A stretch of DNA of 40,788 nucleotides from JBOHRE01 sp050732635 (lineage in GTDB: Bacteria > Gemmatimonadota > Gemmatimonadetes > Longimicrobiales > RSA9), in the NCBI GenBank assembly GCA_050732635.1, contig JBOHRE010000024.1, forward strand, positions 1 through 40,788. The letters are read 5' to 3'. Of this stretch, positions 16,324 through 25,716 are shown one piece after another (position 1 is the stretch's first letter; the number at the start of each line of letters is the position of its first letter). The notes under the pieces are model-generated. The model was not told the origin of the DNA, did no database searches, and saw only the letters and a program-made list of their open reading frames with translations. The position numbers and the translations under genes are program-made.

Positions 16324-17883
16324 TCACGGGCTTCCAGCTTTGACGTGGCCTGTGGTCTCGCTCGGGATCGGAGTGCCGATGAGGCGTGCGTACAACTGCT
16401 GCTGGCGCTCCAGTTCCTTCCGATGCCGCTCGAAAAACTCCTCTCGTGGTGTGACGCGACCCTCCACGGGAACGTTGACGTCTTCGAGGCGGCCGATGAG
16501 ACCCAGCCCCTTCAGGGCGAGCAATGCTATCCCCCGGCTCGTGTGCTCCAAACCGTCAGTCCGGACCACGGTCCTGCCGAATACGTCCGCCGCCAGTTGG
16601 AGCCAGTAGGGTGAACTCCGGATCGCGCCTCCCGAGGCGATGATCACGGCCTCGTCGGGAACGAGCGGCCGGAGAAGATCGCCGATGAGGCCGAGCCGGT
16701 ACGTCACCGCCTCCACGCCCGCCTGCAGGATCTCGTTGGGCGTCGTGGAGCGGCGCATTCCGGTGATGGTAAGAGTCGCCGCGTCCGCGTAGCCCGGGCT
16801 TCTCTCCCCGGACAGGAAGGGCAGCACCGTCAGGCCGTGGCCCGCGGGCTCGCACTCCATCAGCGCCGCGTCGGCCTGGTCGGGATCCGCGGGATCGCCG
16901 GCGCGCAGCGTTTCGAGCAACCAAACGAAAAGACCTCCGGCATCGCTCAGCGCACCGCCGATCAACGAATGATCGCGGTCTACACGGTAGTTCCAGAGGC
17001 CAGCCGGCACGACCTCGGGCACACCGGCAACGATAACCCTCACCGCGGCGCTCGTCCCGATGGTGAGCGCAACCCGGTCCGGGGCCGCGCACCCGCTCCC
17101 GACGTTCGCGGCGGCCCCGTCACCCACGGCGAGAAAAAACGGCACGTCCTTCAGCGCAGCCCACCGCCTGGCGAACTCGGGAGCCAGGCCCTGACACGGT
17201 CGGTCGAAGTCGGCGAGCGCGGGGAGCCGACCCGTTGACATCCCGACGTGGTCCAGCAGCTCGGCATCCCACACGAGTCGCCTCCGATCCAGAAGCCCGC
17301 TCCAGGAGGCCACGGAGTAGCTGACCGGGACGTCCTCCGCGTGAAACCATCGCGAGTACAGGTGCGAGCCGATGTCCCGCCAGTGCTGGGCGGCCCGCCA
17401 CAGCTCGGGATGCTCCTCCCGAGCCCACAGGAGGCGGGCAGGGAGATACGCGGAGTGAAAGGGGGTGCCGGTGCGTTGATGGCACGCCTCCTCGTCGAGC
17501 TCCCGCCGCAGGCCCTTGACCTGCTCCGCTGGCCGCGTATCGGCGTACGTGATGAGGGGCGTGAGATTCCGGCCGGCGTGGTCCACCGCCAGGACGTTGC
17601 CCACCAACGTGGCCATACCGACCGCGGCGATGTCCGAGGCGACTTCGTTGACATCCGCGAGTAGCTCATCGATGACTCCCTCGACGGTGGCGGTCAGCTC
17701 CTGGACGGGCAGGATCACCGTCCCGTCCGACGCCATTGTCGGTTTCTGCGTGCGCTCGGCTTCGTGCCCCGTGGGGTTGCCGTGCCGATCCCACAACGAC
17801 GCTCGTACCGACGAAGTGCCGACATCCAGAGTCAGGACCAGCGGTGGATTCCGGGTACGCCGGGGGTGACTTCGCGGCATCAT
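16324..17883 (-). CDS. gntK: FGGY-family gluconokinase
   Basis: Counted from the ATG-ATG pair at 17878-17883, the protein has about 519 residues. It phosphorylates a sugar acid or ketose with ATP. The phosphate-1 motif LTLDVGTSSVRASLW lies near 17-31, YADTRPAEQV near 115, and the FGGY C-terminal pattern GVEAVTYRLGLI, then IIASGGAIRSSPYWLQ, near 400-440. The segment TPFHSAYLPARLLWAREEHPE followed by SYSVASWSGLLD is that of gluconate kinases rather than xylulo- or glycerol kinases. The adjacent gnd, which uses 6-phosphogluconate, supports this. The frame is open further upstream to 18012, but those 43 residues overlap the preceding gene and precede the first beta strand without similarity. The gene starts 94 bp after the glycosidase-like gene. 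Confidence 0.85.
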   Translation of the reverse strand: MMPRSHPRRTRNPPLVLTLDVGTSSVRASLWDRHGNPTGHEAERTQKPTMASDGTVILPVQELTATVEGVIDELLADVNEVASDIAAVGMATLVGNVLAVDHAGRNLTPLITYADTRPAEQVKGLRRELDEEACHQRTGTPFHSAYLPARLLWAREEHPELWRAAQHWRDIGSHLYSRWFHAEDVPVSYSVASWSGLLDRRRLVWDAELLDHVGMSTGRLPALADFDRPCQGLAPEFARRWAALKDVPFFLAVGDGAAANVGSGCAAPDRVALTIGTSAAVRVIVAGVPEVVPAGLWNYRVDRDHSLIGGALSDAGGLFVWLLETLRAGDPADPDQADAALMECEPAGHGLTVLPFLSGERSPGYADAATLTITGMRRSTTPNEILQAGVEAVTYRLGLIGDLLRPLVPDEAVIIASGGAIRSSPYWLQLAADVFGRTVVRTDGLEHTSRGIALLALKGLGLIGRLEDVNVPVEGRVTPREEFFERHRKELERQQQLYARLIGTPIPSETTGHVKAGSP

Positions 17884-17977
17884 CGAATCAGCCGGTCCCA
17901 ACTCCCATACCGCTCCCGGATGCTGCCGCGCGGAATGCTCAGAAGGACCACGGCGGCACCGGCAACCCTGTTGCTCC

Positions 17978-20488
17978 TCAGCGCGGCCGTCGGGGCGCCG
18001 GAGAGGAGCCACCGAGCCGCGATGTAATGATTGGCGGCAGGCGGCTCAATGCGAACTGCACCGCCAGGTCGGTCAGGTTCCAGAGCTGGATGTCCGTACT
18101 CGTTGCGTAGCGAACCGGAATGAGCCGGTCGCCATCGATGCGGTAGGTCCACAGCTCGTTGTGCTTCAATCCGGATGCTTCGACGGCGGTGACGGTCTGG
18201 GCCAGAGCCTGGCCGAGCCGATGCACGTAGGACTCCAGCCGCGGATCCTTCAGCTCGCCGTTCGAGTCGTGCGCGGCGGCGATCTGCCGGGCCAGCCCGA
18301 GCAGCAGCAAGTTCACCTCGCGCCCCCAGACGACGCGGGGAGAGTGGTACAGGTCTTCGCGGAACGCGGACCAGACCTCCGGGGCTGCATAGACGTCGTT
18401 GGCGACCAGCGGCCCGAGCGCGGGAACGAAGAGACCGTAGGGATAGCCGAGCAGGAACGGCTGCACCTCCGCCAGCACGTCGGACGTCGTCAGCCGGCCG
18501 TCGAGCACCTGCGCCGTCAGATCCACGAGGAACAGTCGCATTGCCGGGTCGGTGCTGACCACGGGGATCGGGCGACCGACCGAATCCAGCGAGAGCGCGG
18601 CAAAACGGACGCCTTCACTGTCGAGTCGCAGTCCCTCGACGACCCCGCTCCAATAGCCGCGCTCGGGCTCGGCGAGCGACGCGAGCCAGGCCGCCACCCG
18701 GAGCCGTGCCTCGTCCGGCTCCAGTGCCACGGCGAAATGGTCACGTGCACCGCGCCAGGTGTGCACCGCCGCAGCCAGCCGCGCCGGGTCACGGGCGAAG
18801 CCGGCGAGCGCGGCCCAGCCGGGCTCGATGCTGCGTGCAGCAAGGCCGGTGTCGATGCCGAGGTCCGACAGTGAGGCGAGGATCGTCTCGAGCCCGGCCA
18901 GCGCCTCGGGCACCCAGATGGCGTTGACATCCAGCGCGAAGCGGCCGTTCGCGTAGCCTGCCCCGCTGTCGCGCCAGCTGGCGGAGGCCCAGCGGCCATC
19001 GGCCCGCCGCGGGAAGCCGATCAGATGGTCGGTCCGCGGATCGCGCGCATATGGCTCGGCCTGGCGGGCAACGAACGCGAGATTCGAAAGCAGACGGTCG
19101 AGCCGCGAGCCGCCACCGGGCTCGTCCACGGCCAACAGGAACGCGCGCTTACGCGCGCGCGCGCTGGCCGGGTCGCCAAGGTAGCGGGCGGCGAGCACCG
19201 GGAGCTGGAAGTCGTCGTCGACCATGTGGTAGTTCTCGCGCACCGCCTGGAGCGCGCTCAGCACGGCACGCGCGCTATCGAGCAGAGCTTCCGCGCGCGC
19301 TGGCTCGCCCGCGGCCGCCGCGGCGAAGTGGTCGCCGATCAGCGCGTTGTAGACGACGGCGTTCTCGCGGATCGCCTGGCCGCCCAGCGCCTCCTCGTGA
19401 CTGACCTCACCGGCCGGCGAGAGCTTGCGCAAGGCACTGGCGATCACGTGCTCGATCATGGCGGCCGACCAGATCGGCTCCATCATCAGCGCCGACATGA
19501 TCATGTCGCGGCCGAAGTAGGTGGCGTAGTTCGGCAGGCCGGCCATGAGCTTCTCCTCGGAGCTCATGAGGGCGACGCTGCGAACCTGACGCTCCAGTCT
19601 ACGGAAGCGCGCGGTCTCAGCGGGCGCGGCGGCCGCGGCCTGCTGGTCGCGGACATCGTCGAAAAAGCGCAGGAAGTCGGCGTTGAAGATCTGGCCCGAG
19701 TCGAGCGGGCTGAGGGTCGGCGCATCCGTGCCGATCCTGACGACGAGCTGGAGCGGCGCCGCTCCGCTCGGCGTGATCGCCAGCGACCGCGTGGCCGGAT
19801 CGAAGCGGGCCCGACCGCCTGCGACGCCGATCTCGAGCGACCAACGATTGCGGCCGTCGAATGTCGGCTGCTCGATGCGCAGCCGCGGGCGGGGCTGATC
19901 CTCGATCAGCCGGATCGCCGGCCGGAGCCGGTTGCGCAGCTCGGCCGTACTGCCGGCCCGCAGGAGCGCGAGCTGGCGGCGGCGCTCGGCGCCGCTCAGG
20001 CGTTCCAGGTTGGCGATCAGCGCCAGCAGCTCGGGCCGGGCCACGGCACCCGTGCCGAACGGCGCCAGGTGGCCCTCCTGGTACTGAAAATCCCGCTCGA
20101 GGCGCATCGAGCCCAGCAGGAAGGCGCCGATCTCCAGCGGTGCCGGCGGCGCGCTGAGCCGGTACTCGACATAGCGGCGGCCGCCGTCGGCCCAGACCGC
20201 GAGCTCGGCTGAGCCCCAATCAAGCGGCGCCGGGCTGCCATCCGCCCGCCGCGCGGTGAAACCCGCGCTGGAGTTCGTGGCGTCGGCCCACAGGCTCACC
20301 ACGCGGCCGGCGCGCTGGTTGATGTAGATCTGGACCACGTTCCCCGCGGCGTCCCGCAGGAATCGCGTGCGGTAGCCCTCGTAGGCAGCGCTGTCGTCGA
20401 GCCCCGGCTCGGGGAAGGCGAGCTCCGGCTGAACCTGCTGCGCGGAGGCGCCAAGCTGCGCGATGATGATGGCGCTCAGGAGATTCAT
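17978..20488 (-). CDS. Secreted (alpha/alpha)6-barrel glycosidase-like protein, amylo-1,6-glucosidase-related; function unknown
   Basis: This 836-residue protein begins with a short export signal (MNLLSAIIIAQLGASAQQ), so it should act in the periplasm or outside the cell. Residues about 30-290 look like a beta-sandwich. From about 310 the sequence follows the six-hairpin fold of glycogen debranching C-domains: NYATYFGRDMIMSALMM (320-336; compare FGRDTLITAL), GEVSHEEALGG near 365, YHMVDDDFQLPVL near 425, SWRDSGAGYANG and LDVNAIWVPEAL near 520-545 (compare the INALW motif). I do not recognise a characterised relative. It probably cleaves an alpha-linked oligosaccharide; candidate acids lie in the HEE, DDD and WRD segments. 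It diverges from susC and is followed by gluconokinase, so it may supply glucose to that operon. The frame is open far upstream, but only as the antisense of susC. Confidence 0.75.
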   Translation of the reverse strand: MNLLSAIIIAQLGASAQQVQPELAFPEPGLDDSAAYEGYRTRFLRDAAGNVVQIYINQRAGRVVSLWADATNSSAGFTARRADGSPAPLDWGSAELAVWADGGRRYVEYRLSAPPAPLEIGAFLLGSMRLERDFQYQEGHLAPFGTGAVARPELLALIANLERLSGAERRRQLALLRAGSTAELRNRLRPAIRLIEDQPRPRLRIEQPTFDGRNRWSLEIGVAGGRARFDPATRSLAITPSGAAPLQLVVRIGTDAPTLSPLDSGQIFNADFLRFFDDVRDQQAAAAAPAETARFRRLERQVRSVALMSSEEKLMAGLPNYATYFGRDMIMSALMMEPIWSAAMIEHVIASALRKLSPAGEVSHEEALGGQAIRENAVVYNALIGDHFAAAAAGEPARAEALLDSARAVLSALQAVRENYHMVDDDFQLPVLAARYLGDPASARARKRAFLLAVDEPGGGSRLDRLLSNLAFVARQAEPYARDPRTDHLIGFPRRADGRWASASWRDSGAGYANGRFALDVNAIWVPEALAGLETILASLSDLGIDTGLAARSIEPGWAALAGFARDPARLAAAVHTWRGARDHFAVALEPDEARLRVAAWLASLAEPERGYWSGVVEGLRLDSEGVRFAALSLDSVGRPIPVVSTDPAMRLFLVDLTAQVLDGRLTTSDVLAEVQPFLLGYPYGLFVPALGPLVANDVYAAPEVWSAFREDLYHSPRVVWGREVNLLLLGLARQIAAAHDSNGELKDPRLESYVHRLGQALAQTVTAVEASGLKHNELWTYRIDGDRLIPVRYATSTDIQLWNLTDLAVQFALSRLPPIITSRLGGSSPAPRRPR

Positions 20489-20591
20489 GCTCGGGGTACC
20501 CCATGCTGGGGGGTCGCACGCGCGCGAACGATGTGGGCACCCCAGCTTGCCCGCAAGCCGCTTCAGGGTCGACCAAATTACCCCAGGAGCC

Positions 20592-20620
20592 TTGACTTTG
20601 GGCGTCGCCCGGTGGATGAT
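20592..20620 (+). promoter_or_regulatory. Candidate promoter for susC
   Basis: TTGACT (20592-20597) and GATGAT (20615-20620) are separated by 17 bp and lie about 120 bp upstream of the susC ATG. The -35 matches sigma-70 consensus at five of six positions and the -10 at four of six. The spacer also serves the divergent glycosidase gene. No operator was recognised. Confidence 0.35.
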
Positions 20621-20730
20621 GGTATGCCGAGCCCCGCCTCCGAAGTCTCGTATTCGCAGGGCGATCAGACCACATACCCGGAACGTCCCCGGAAACGTCC
20701 TGAGTTGGGCTCCCCACTCCCGACCCCTCT

Positions 20731-20736
20731 GGAGGT
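20731..20736 (+). promoter_or_regulatory. Strong ribosome binding site fixing the susC start
   Basis: GGAGGT stands 7 nt before the ATG at 20744. It sets the start well inside a frame that is open from 20531. Confidence 0.8.
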
Positions 20737-20743
20737 CAGACGT

Positions 20744-23700
20744 ATGGCGATGGTTCGTTACCTCCGTGTCGCGCTCACCGTCTGTCTGTGCTGGGCGGTT
20801 CAGTTGGGCGCGCAAACCCAGACAGGCACGATCACCGGCCGCGTCGTCGACGCTACCTCGCTGCAACCGCTGGCCGGCGCTTCCGTCCACATCGAGGGCA
20901 CGTCCCTCGGCACGATCACGCGGACCGACGGCACCTACCTGCTGCTCAACGTACCGGCCGGCACGCACGCCGTGACCGCTACGCTGATCGGCTATGGCAC
21001 GCAGCAGCAGCAGGTCGCGGTGAGCCCGGGCGCGGCTGCTACCGTGCAGTTCTCGCTGCAGCCCGAAGCGGTGGCATTGGAGGAGCTGGTGGCCACCGGC
21101 TACAGCGCGCAGCGCCGCGAGGCCATCACCGGGTCGGTCGCCACGCTGGACGCCGATGACGCCAACGTGGGCGTGGTCTCCAACCCCAACGAGCTGATCC
21201 AGGGCCGCGTCGCGGGCCTGCAGGTGACGCTGAACAACGGTGAGCCTGGCGCCGGCTCGCAGATCCGGCTGCGCGGCGGCAACTCGATCAGCGCCAGCAA
21301 CGAGCCGCTCTACGTGATCGACGGGGTCCCGATCGACAATCGGCCCACCGAGGCACGCGGGATCGGCATCAACAGCGATCCGCCGCTCTCCCGCAGCCCG
21401 CTGAGCCTGATCAATCCGTCGGACATCGAATCGATCACGGTCCTGAAGGACGCCGCAGCCACGGCGATCTACGGCAGCCGCGCGGCCAATGGCGTGATCC
21501 TGATCGAGACCAAGCGCGGCACCCCGGGCGGCGGCATGGGCATGGAGTACGACGGCTACATTGCGGCGTCGACAGCGGCGGAGGAGCTCGACGTGATGAC
21601 CGGCGCCGAGTACCGCCAGTTCATCCAGGAGCTGGTGAACTCGGGCGAGACGCGCTTCGCCGACCGTCTGAGCACCCTCGGCAGCGCCGATACCGACTGG
21701 GAACGGGAGCTGACCCGGACCGGGCTGACGCAGAATCACAACCTGGCCTTCTTCGGCGGCACGGCGAGCACGCAGTATCGCGCCTCGCTGAACTACATGA
21801 ACCAGGAGGGCGTCGTCCTCAGCAGCGGCTTCGAGCGCATGCAGGGGCGCATCAACGCGTCGCACCAGGCGCTGGCCGATCGGCTGCGCCTGACGCTGAA
21901 CCTGACTGCGTCCCACATCAGCAATGACTACGTGGCCTACGAGAACACCGGCGGCTTCGAGGGCGGCCTGTTCACGAACATGGTCATCTTCGACCCGACG
22001 CGGCCGGTCATGGTCACCGATCCGGAGACGGATCTCCAGGTCTTCTACGAGCACGGGCCCGGCCGCCAGGAGCAGCGCAATCCGGTCGCGCTCGCCCGAA
22101 ACATCGACGACTTCGGCACCACGACCCGCACGCTCGGCAACGTGAGCGCGGCGCTGGATCTCTTCGCCGGCCTCACCGGCCAGGTCAACCTCGGCGTCGA
22201 CCGATCGAAGGGTCTGCGGCAAGGCTACCTGCCAAGGACCAGCCCGGTCGGGTTCGAGTTCGGCGGCCGCGCACGCCAGGTCAGCACCGAGAACACCGCC
22301 CTCACGCTGCAGACCCTCCTGACACTGCGCCAGCTGTTCGCCGATGTGCACGAGCTCGACGTCCTCGGCGGGTACGAGTACGCCGACTATACTGCGGCGG
22401 AATTCGGTGCCGAGGGCCGCGACTTCGCGACCGACGCATTCCGCTACCACAACCTGGGCGGCGGCAACGTGCTCATCTCGCCGTACTCTTGGCAGGAAGA
22501 CAGCAAGCTGGTCTCGTTCTTCGGCCGCGCCAATTACGGCTTCAACAACCGCTACTTCCTGACCGGCTCGCTGCGCTACGACGGCTCGTCGCGCTTCGGC
22601 GCGGGGAACAAATGGGCGCTCTTCCCCGCACTGTCTGCGTCGTGGCGGCTGACCGAAGAAGAGTTCATGCAGGGTAGCATGTTCTCCGACCTGCGCCTGC
22701 GCGCCGGGTACGGGGCGCAGGGCAATCCTGGAGTGCCCCCGTACGCGTCGCTGATCACGCTCGGACCCGGCAGGAACTACGCCTTTGGCGACATCCCCGT
22801 GACCGGCATCACGCCCACCCGGAATCCCAACCCGGACCTGAAGTGGGAGGAGACGACACAGCTCAACGTGGCGGTCGATTACGGCCTGCTCAGTGACCGT
22901 CTGACCGGCACACTCGAGTACTACCGGAAGAACACGTCCGACCTGCTACTCGAGGTGCCGGTCCCGCAGCCAGCGCTGATTCCGACGCGGCTCGAGAACA
23001 TCGGCAAGACCCGCAGCCAGGGCGTCGAGTTCTCCCTGGACGGCCTCGTGATGGCGCGGGAGAATCTAGACTGGACGGCCGGAATCGTGCTCGCGGCCGA
23101 CCGGGGCGAGGTCGTCGATCTGGGCGGTCGCACCTCGCTGCAGAGCGCCCGGGCCAGCGGCCAGGGGCAGAGCGACACCTGGACGCAGCGACTGCTGCCG
23201 GGAGAGGCGCTCGGCACCTTCTTCGGCCCGCAGTTCGTCGGCGTCAACGACGCCGGGCAGCAGCTGTTCAATGAGTACCGGGTCGAACGGGACGCCGAGG
23301 GTCGCGTGATCAGCCGTGAGCTCATCGGGCAGACCACGTCGCCGAGTGGTGATGACTTCGTCGTGCTCGGCAGTGCGAACCCGGATTTCACATTCGGTCT
23401 CCGCAACCACGTGGACGTGGGCAGGTTCGACATCAGCGCTTTCGTCCGTGGCGAGATCGGCCAGGAGGTCTTCAACAACACCGCGCTCATCTACGCGACC
23501 AAGGGCGCCGTGCTGCAGGGCAGGAACTTCCTCCGTTCCGCGCTGACCGACGGCGTGGATCTGGATGAGCCGGCCATCTACTCGTCGCGCTGGATCGAGG
23601 ACGGTTCCTTCGTGCGACTGCAGAACGTGACCGTCGGCTACAGGTTCGACACCTCGCGATTCCTGCCGCAGGTCCAGAACGGCCGGGTTTACGTGTCGTT

Positions 23701-23845
23701 CGACAACCTGCTGCTGCTGACGGGCTATTCGGGGTACGATCCGGAAGTGCATACGGCAGCGGACGGCCTGGCCGTGCGTGGCGTGGATTATCTCAACTAC
23801 CCGCGCCCACGCACGATCACCACGGGCATCCGCTTTGGTTTCTGA
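20744..23845 (+). CDS. susC: SusC/RagA-family TonB-linked outer-membrane transporter
   Basis: This 1,033-residue outer-membrane beta-barrel imports oligosaccharides (or peptides) with its SusD partner, powered by TonB-ExbBD. A signal peptide covers residues 1-23 (cleavage near LGA-QTQT). Residues 28-105 form the CarboxypepD-regulatory-like domain (GTITGRVVDATSLQPLAGAS, then VPAGTHAVTATLIGYG). The plug domain follows, with NELIQGRVAGLQV, SQIRLRGGNSI, PLYVIDGVPID and ESITVLKDAAATAIYGSRAA. The rest is barrel, ending in YLNYPRPRTITTGIRFGF with the terminal phenylalanine needed for BAM assembly. Length is typical. The start has a near-perfect ribosome site. susD follows after 95 bp. No ECF sigma or anti-sigma gene is present nearby, so regulation is not of the usual SusC-linked sigma type within this window. 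Confidence 0.95.
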   Translation: MAMVRYLRVALTVCLCWAVQLGAQTQTGTITGRVVDATSLQPLAGASVHIEGTSLGTITRTDGTYLLLNVPAGTHAVTATLIGYGTQQQQVAVSPGAAATVQFSLQPEAVALEELVATGYSAQRREAITGSVATLDADDANVGVVSNPNELIQGRVAGLQVTLNNGEPGAGSQIRLRGGNSISASNEPLYVIDGVPIDNRPTEARGIGINSDPPLSRSPLSLINPSDIESITVLKDAAATAIYGSRAANGVILIETKRGTPGGGMGMEYDGYIAASTAAEELDVMTGAEYRQFIQELVNSGETRFADRLSTLGSADTDWERELTRTGLTQNHNLAFFGGTASTQYRASLNYMNQEGVVLSSGFERMQGRINASHQALADRLRLTLNLTASHISNDYVAYENTGGFEGGLFTNMVIFDPTRPVMVTDPETDLQVFYEHGPGRQEQRNPVALARNIDDFGTTTRTLGNVSAALDLFAGLTGQVNLGVDRSKGLRQGYLPRTSPVGFEFGGRARQVSTENTALTLQTLLTLRQLFADVHELDVLGGYEYADYTAAEFGAEGRDFATDAFRYHNLGGGNVLISPYSWQEDSKLVSFFGRANYGFNNRYFLTGSLRYDGSSRFGAGNKWALFPALSASWRLTEEEFMQGSMFSDLRLRAGYGAQGNPGVPPYASLITLGPGRNYAFGDIPVTGITPTRNPNPDLKWEETTQLNVAVDYGLLSDRLTGTLEYYRKNTSDLLLEVPVPQPALIPTRLENIGKTRSQGVEFSLDGLVMARENLDWTAGIVLAADRGEVVDLGGRTSLQSARASGQGQSDTWTQRLLPGEALGTFFGPQFVGVNDAGQQLFNEYRVERDAEGRVISRELIGQTTSPSGDDFVVLGSANPDFTFGLRNHVDVGRFDISAFVRGEIGQEVFNNTALIYATKGAVLQGRNFLRSALTDGVDLDEPAIYSSRWIEDGSFVRLQNVTVGYRFDTSRFLPQVQNGRVYVSFDNLLLLTGYSGYDPEVHTAADGLAVRGVDYLNYPRPRTITTGIRFGF

Positions 23846-23940
23846 GGGCTCACCTCAGGGAAGCGCCCGACCTTGGAGCGGATCGAGACATGTTGCGAGC
23901 TGAAGCACGAACGACATCACCTGAAAGGCACTGGCGGTCC

Positions 23941-25539
23941 ATGATGAAATCACGCATTTCCGGCGCGATCCGAGCTGCGACGCTGGCCGCGGTGCTCCTG
24001 GCACCGGCGTGCACGGATCTCGATGAGACGCCGGTCAGCCTCATTACGCCCGAGAACTTCTACCGGAACGAAGAAGAGGTGATGAGCGGGCTGGCGGCCA
24101 TCTACAACGGCCTGCTCAACTCGCTCTGGGGCTACTACAACCTGAGCGAAGTCAGCTCGGACGAGCAGATCGTGCCGACCCGAGGCAACGACTGGTATGA
24201 CGGCGGCCGCTGGCTCGAGATGCACCAGCACACCTGGACCGCCAATAGTACTGCCGCGGAGGACATCAACGGCGCGTGGAACGATATGTACGGCGCGATC
24301 GCGCGCGCCAACGTGCTGCTCAGCGTGCTGCCCGACATCGCGGTTGCCAACAAGGAGGCGGTCGAGGCCGAGGTCCGCACCCTGCGCGCGTTCTACTACT
24401 ACATCCTGATGGACCTGTTCGGCGGCGTGCCGATCGTGGAAACGACCGAGATCGCGACGCGTGAACGGGCGAGCCGCGCGGAGGTGTTCGCGTTCATCGA
24501 GAACGAGCTGACCGCGGTTCGCGATGCGCTGCCCGCCTCCTGGCCCGCGGACATGCACGGCCGCATGACCCGGGGCGCCGCCGATGCCATCCTGGCGAGT
24601 CTGTACCTGAACGCCGAGGTCTTCACTGGCACCGTGACGGCAGCCGGGCTGGAGCGCGGGCAGGCCCGCTGGCAGGACGCCGTCGCGGCTGCCGACCGCA
24701 TCCTCAACTCGGGCGTCTACAGCCTGGCAGCGGACTGGAACGCGAACTTCACGCCCGACAACCATCTGTCGCCCGAAATCATCCTGACGGTCAAGAGCAC
24801 GGCGCAAGCTGGATATGGCTGGAACGAACACTTCATTTACCGGGCAATGCATTACAATTCGGGATTCGGCGGCGCCTGGAACGGGTTCTCCACCCTTGCC
24901 GAAGTGTACTACGCCTTCGATACGCTGACGGTCGAGACGCTGCCGGTGCCGGGCACGAACCGGACCGCGAACCTGCTGCACTCGAACGACGAGCGCCATG
25001 ACATCTTCCTGGCCGGTCAGCACTTCAACCTCCAGACGGGTGAGCCGGTGAACGACCGCGCCGGCACGCCGCTGTTCTTCACGCCGGAGATCGGCGACGC
25101 TACGCAGGCGGCCGAGAACGAGGGCGTCCGCATCTACAAGTGGCCAGGCGATCCGAATTTCACCGGCCAGTGGCACAACAACGACTTCGCGTATTTCCGG
25201 CTGGCGGAGATGTATCTGATCAAGGCCGAGGCGCTCAACGAGCTGGGCCAGACAGCCGAGGCGATACAACTCGTCAACACGGTGCGCCAGCGGGTGTTCG
25301 ATCCGGACAAGTCGATCTCCACGGGGATCTCCCAGGCGGAGGCGCGCGAGCGGATCCGCAGGGAGAGGCTCTTCGAGCTCACCGCCGAGGCGAAGCGCCG
25401 TCAGGACCTGATCCGCGCGGACCGCTACACGCTGCCCTGGACGCACAAGGCGCCCGGCGAGCCGCATCTGATCCTGTTCCCGATTCCGCAGACGCAGCTC
25501 GACGCCAACCCGCTACTGGTGCAGAATCCCGGGTACTGA
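23941..25539 (+). CDS. susD: SusD/RagB-family surface glycan-binding lipoprotein
   Basis: This 532-residue outer-membrane lipoprotein forms the lid of the SusC transporter and captures the ligand. An SPII signal ends in the lipobox LAPAC with C24. The mature N-terminus reads TDLDETPVSLITPENFYRNE, a typical SusD start. The TPR-like helices follow: GAWNDMYGAIARANVLL, EAEVRTLRAFYYYILMDLFGGVPIV and RGAADAILASLYLNAEVF. The C-terminal part carries RLAEMYLIKAEALNELG and the standard ending LFPIPQTQLDANPLLVQNPGY. The ATG-ATG pair at 23941 is chosen because the 17 codons upstream (to 23890) would spoil the signal peptide. It lies 95 bp after susC, and a strong hairpin follows its stop. The ligand cannot be read, but the neighbouring GH97 gene suggests an alpha-glucan. 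Confidence 0.93.
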   Translation: MMKSRISGAIRAATLAAVLLAPACTDLDETPVSLITPENFYRNEEEVMSGLAAIYNGLLNSLWGYYNLSEVSSDEQIVPTRGNDWYDGGRWLEMHQHTWTANSTAAEDINGAWNDMYGAIARANVLLSVLPDIAVANKEAVEAEVRTLRAFYYYILMDLFGGVPIVETTEIATRERASRAEVFAFIENELTAVRDALPASWPADMHGRMTRGAADAILASLYLNAEVFTGTVTAAGLERGQARWQDAVAAADRILNSGVYSLAADWNANFTPDNHLSPEIILTVKSTAQAGYGWNEHFIYRAMHYNSGFGGAWNGFSTLAEVYYAFDTLTVETLPVPGTNRTANLLHSNDERHDIFLAGQHFNLQTGEPVNDRAGTPLFFTPEIGDATQAAENEGVRIYKWPGDPNFTGQWHNNDFAYFRLAEMYLIKAEALNELGQTAEAIQLVNTVRQRVFDPDKSISTGISQAEARERIRRERLFELTAEAKRRQDLIRADRYTLPWTHKAPGEPHLILFPIPQTQLDANPLLVQNPGY

Positions 25540-25559
25540 GCTTCGCGGCGTCCAGGTTC

Positions 25560-25601
25560 AGCACCATAGCCTGCCTTCGCTCGAGGGCAGGCTATGGTGC
25601 T
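25560..25601 (+). terminator. Strong hairpin after susD, probable terminator
   Basis: A perfect 16-bp stem (AGCACCATAGCCTGCC, 25560-25575, with its complement at 25586-25601) can extend inward by three pairs to leave a GCTC loop. It begins 20 bp after the susD stop. Only a weak T-rich tail (TCTTGT) follows. It should end or attenuate the susCD transcript before the next gene. Confidence 0.75.
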
Positions 25602-25637
25602 CTTGTAGGACCTTCCGCGAAGCGGTAACGTGAGTTA

Positions 25638-25692
25638 ACGCGGAGCCGCAGAGGTTGCGTTCAGCTGCCTCCGCGGCTCCACGTCTCCGCGT
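25638..25692. repeat. Palindromic repeat, copy 1 (divergent)
   Basis: The left arm ACGCGGAGCCGCAGAGG (25638-25654) is mirrored by 25668-25692, whose complement reads ACGCGGAG, ACGTGGAG, CCGCGGAGG. The 8/9-nt unit nCGCGGAG resembles that of the copies at 31776 and 35181. It lies between susD and the first FG-GAP gene, ending 24 bp before that gene's GTG. Confidence 0.5.
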
Positions 25693-25716
25693 GAGATCAC
25701 CCCGCCTGGAGCCAGC

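Noticed and set aside
20489..22450. 650-codon upstream extension of the secreted glycosidase frame
   Set aside because: It is antisense to susC. The signal peptide at 20488 marks the real start and the extension resembles nothing.
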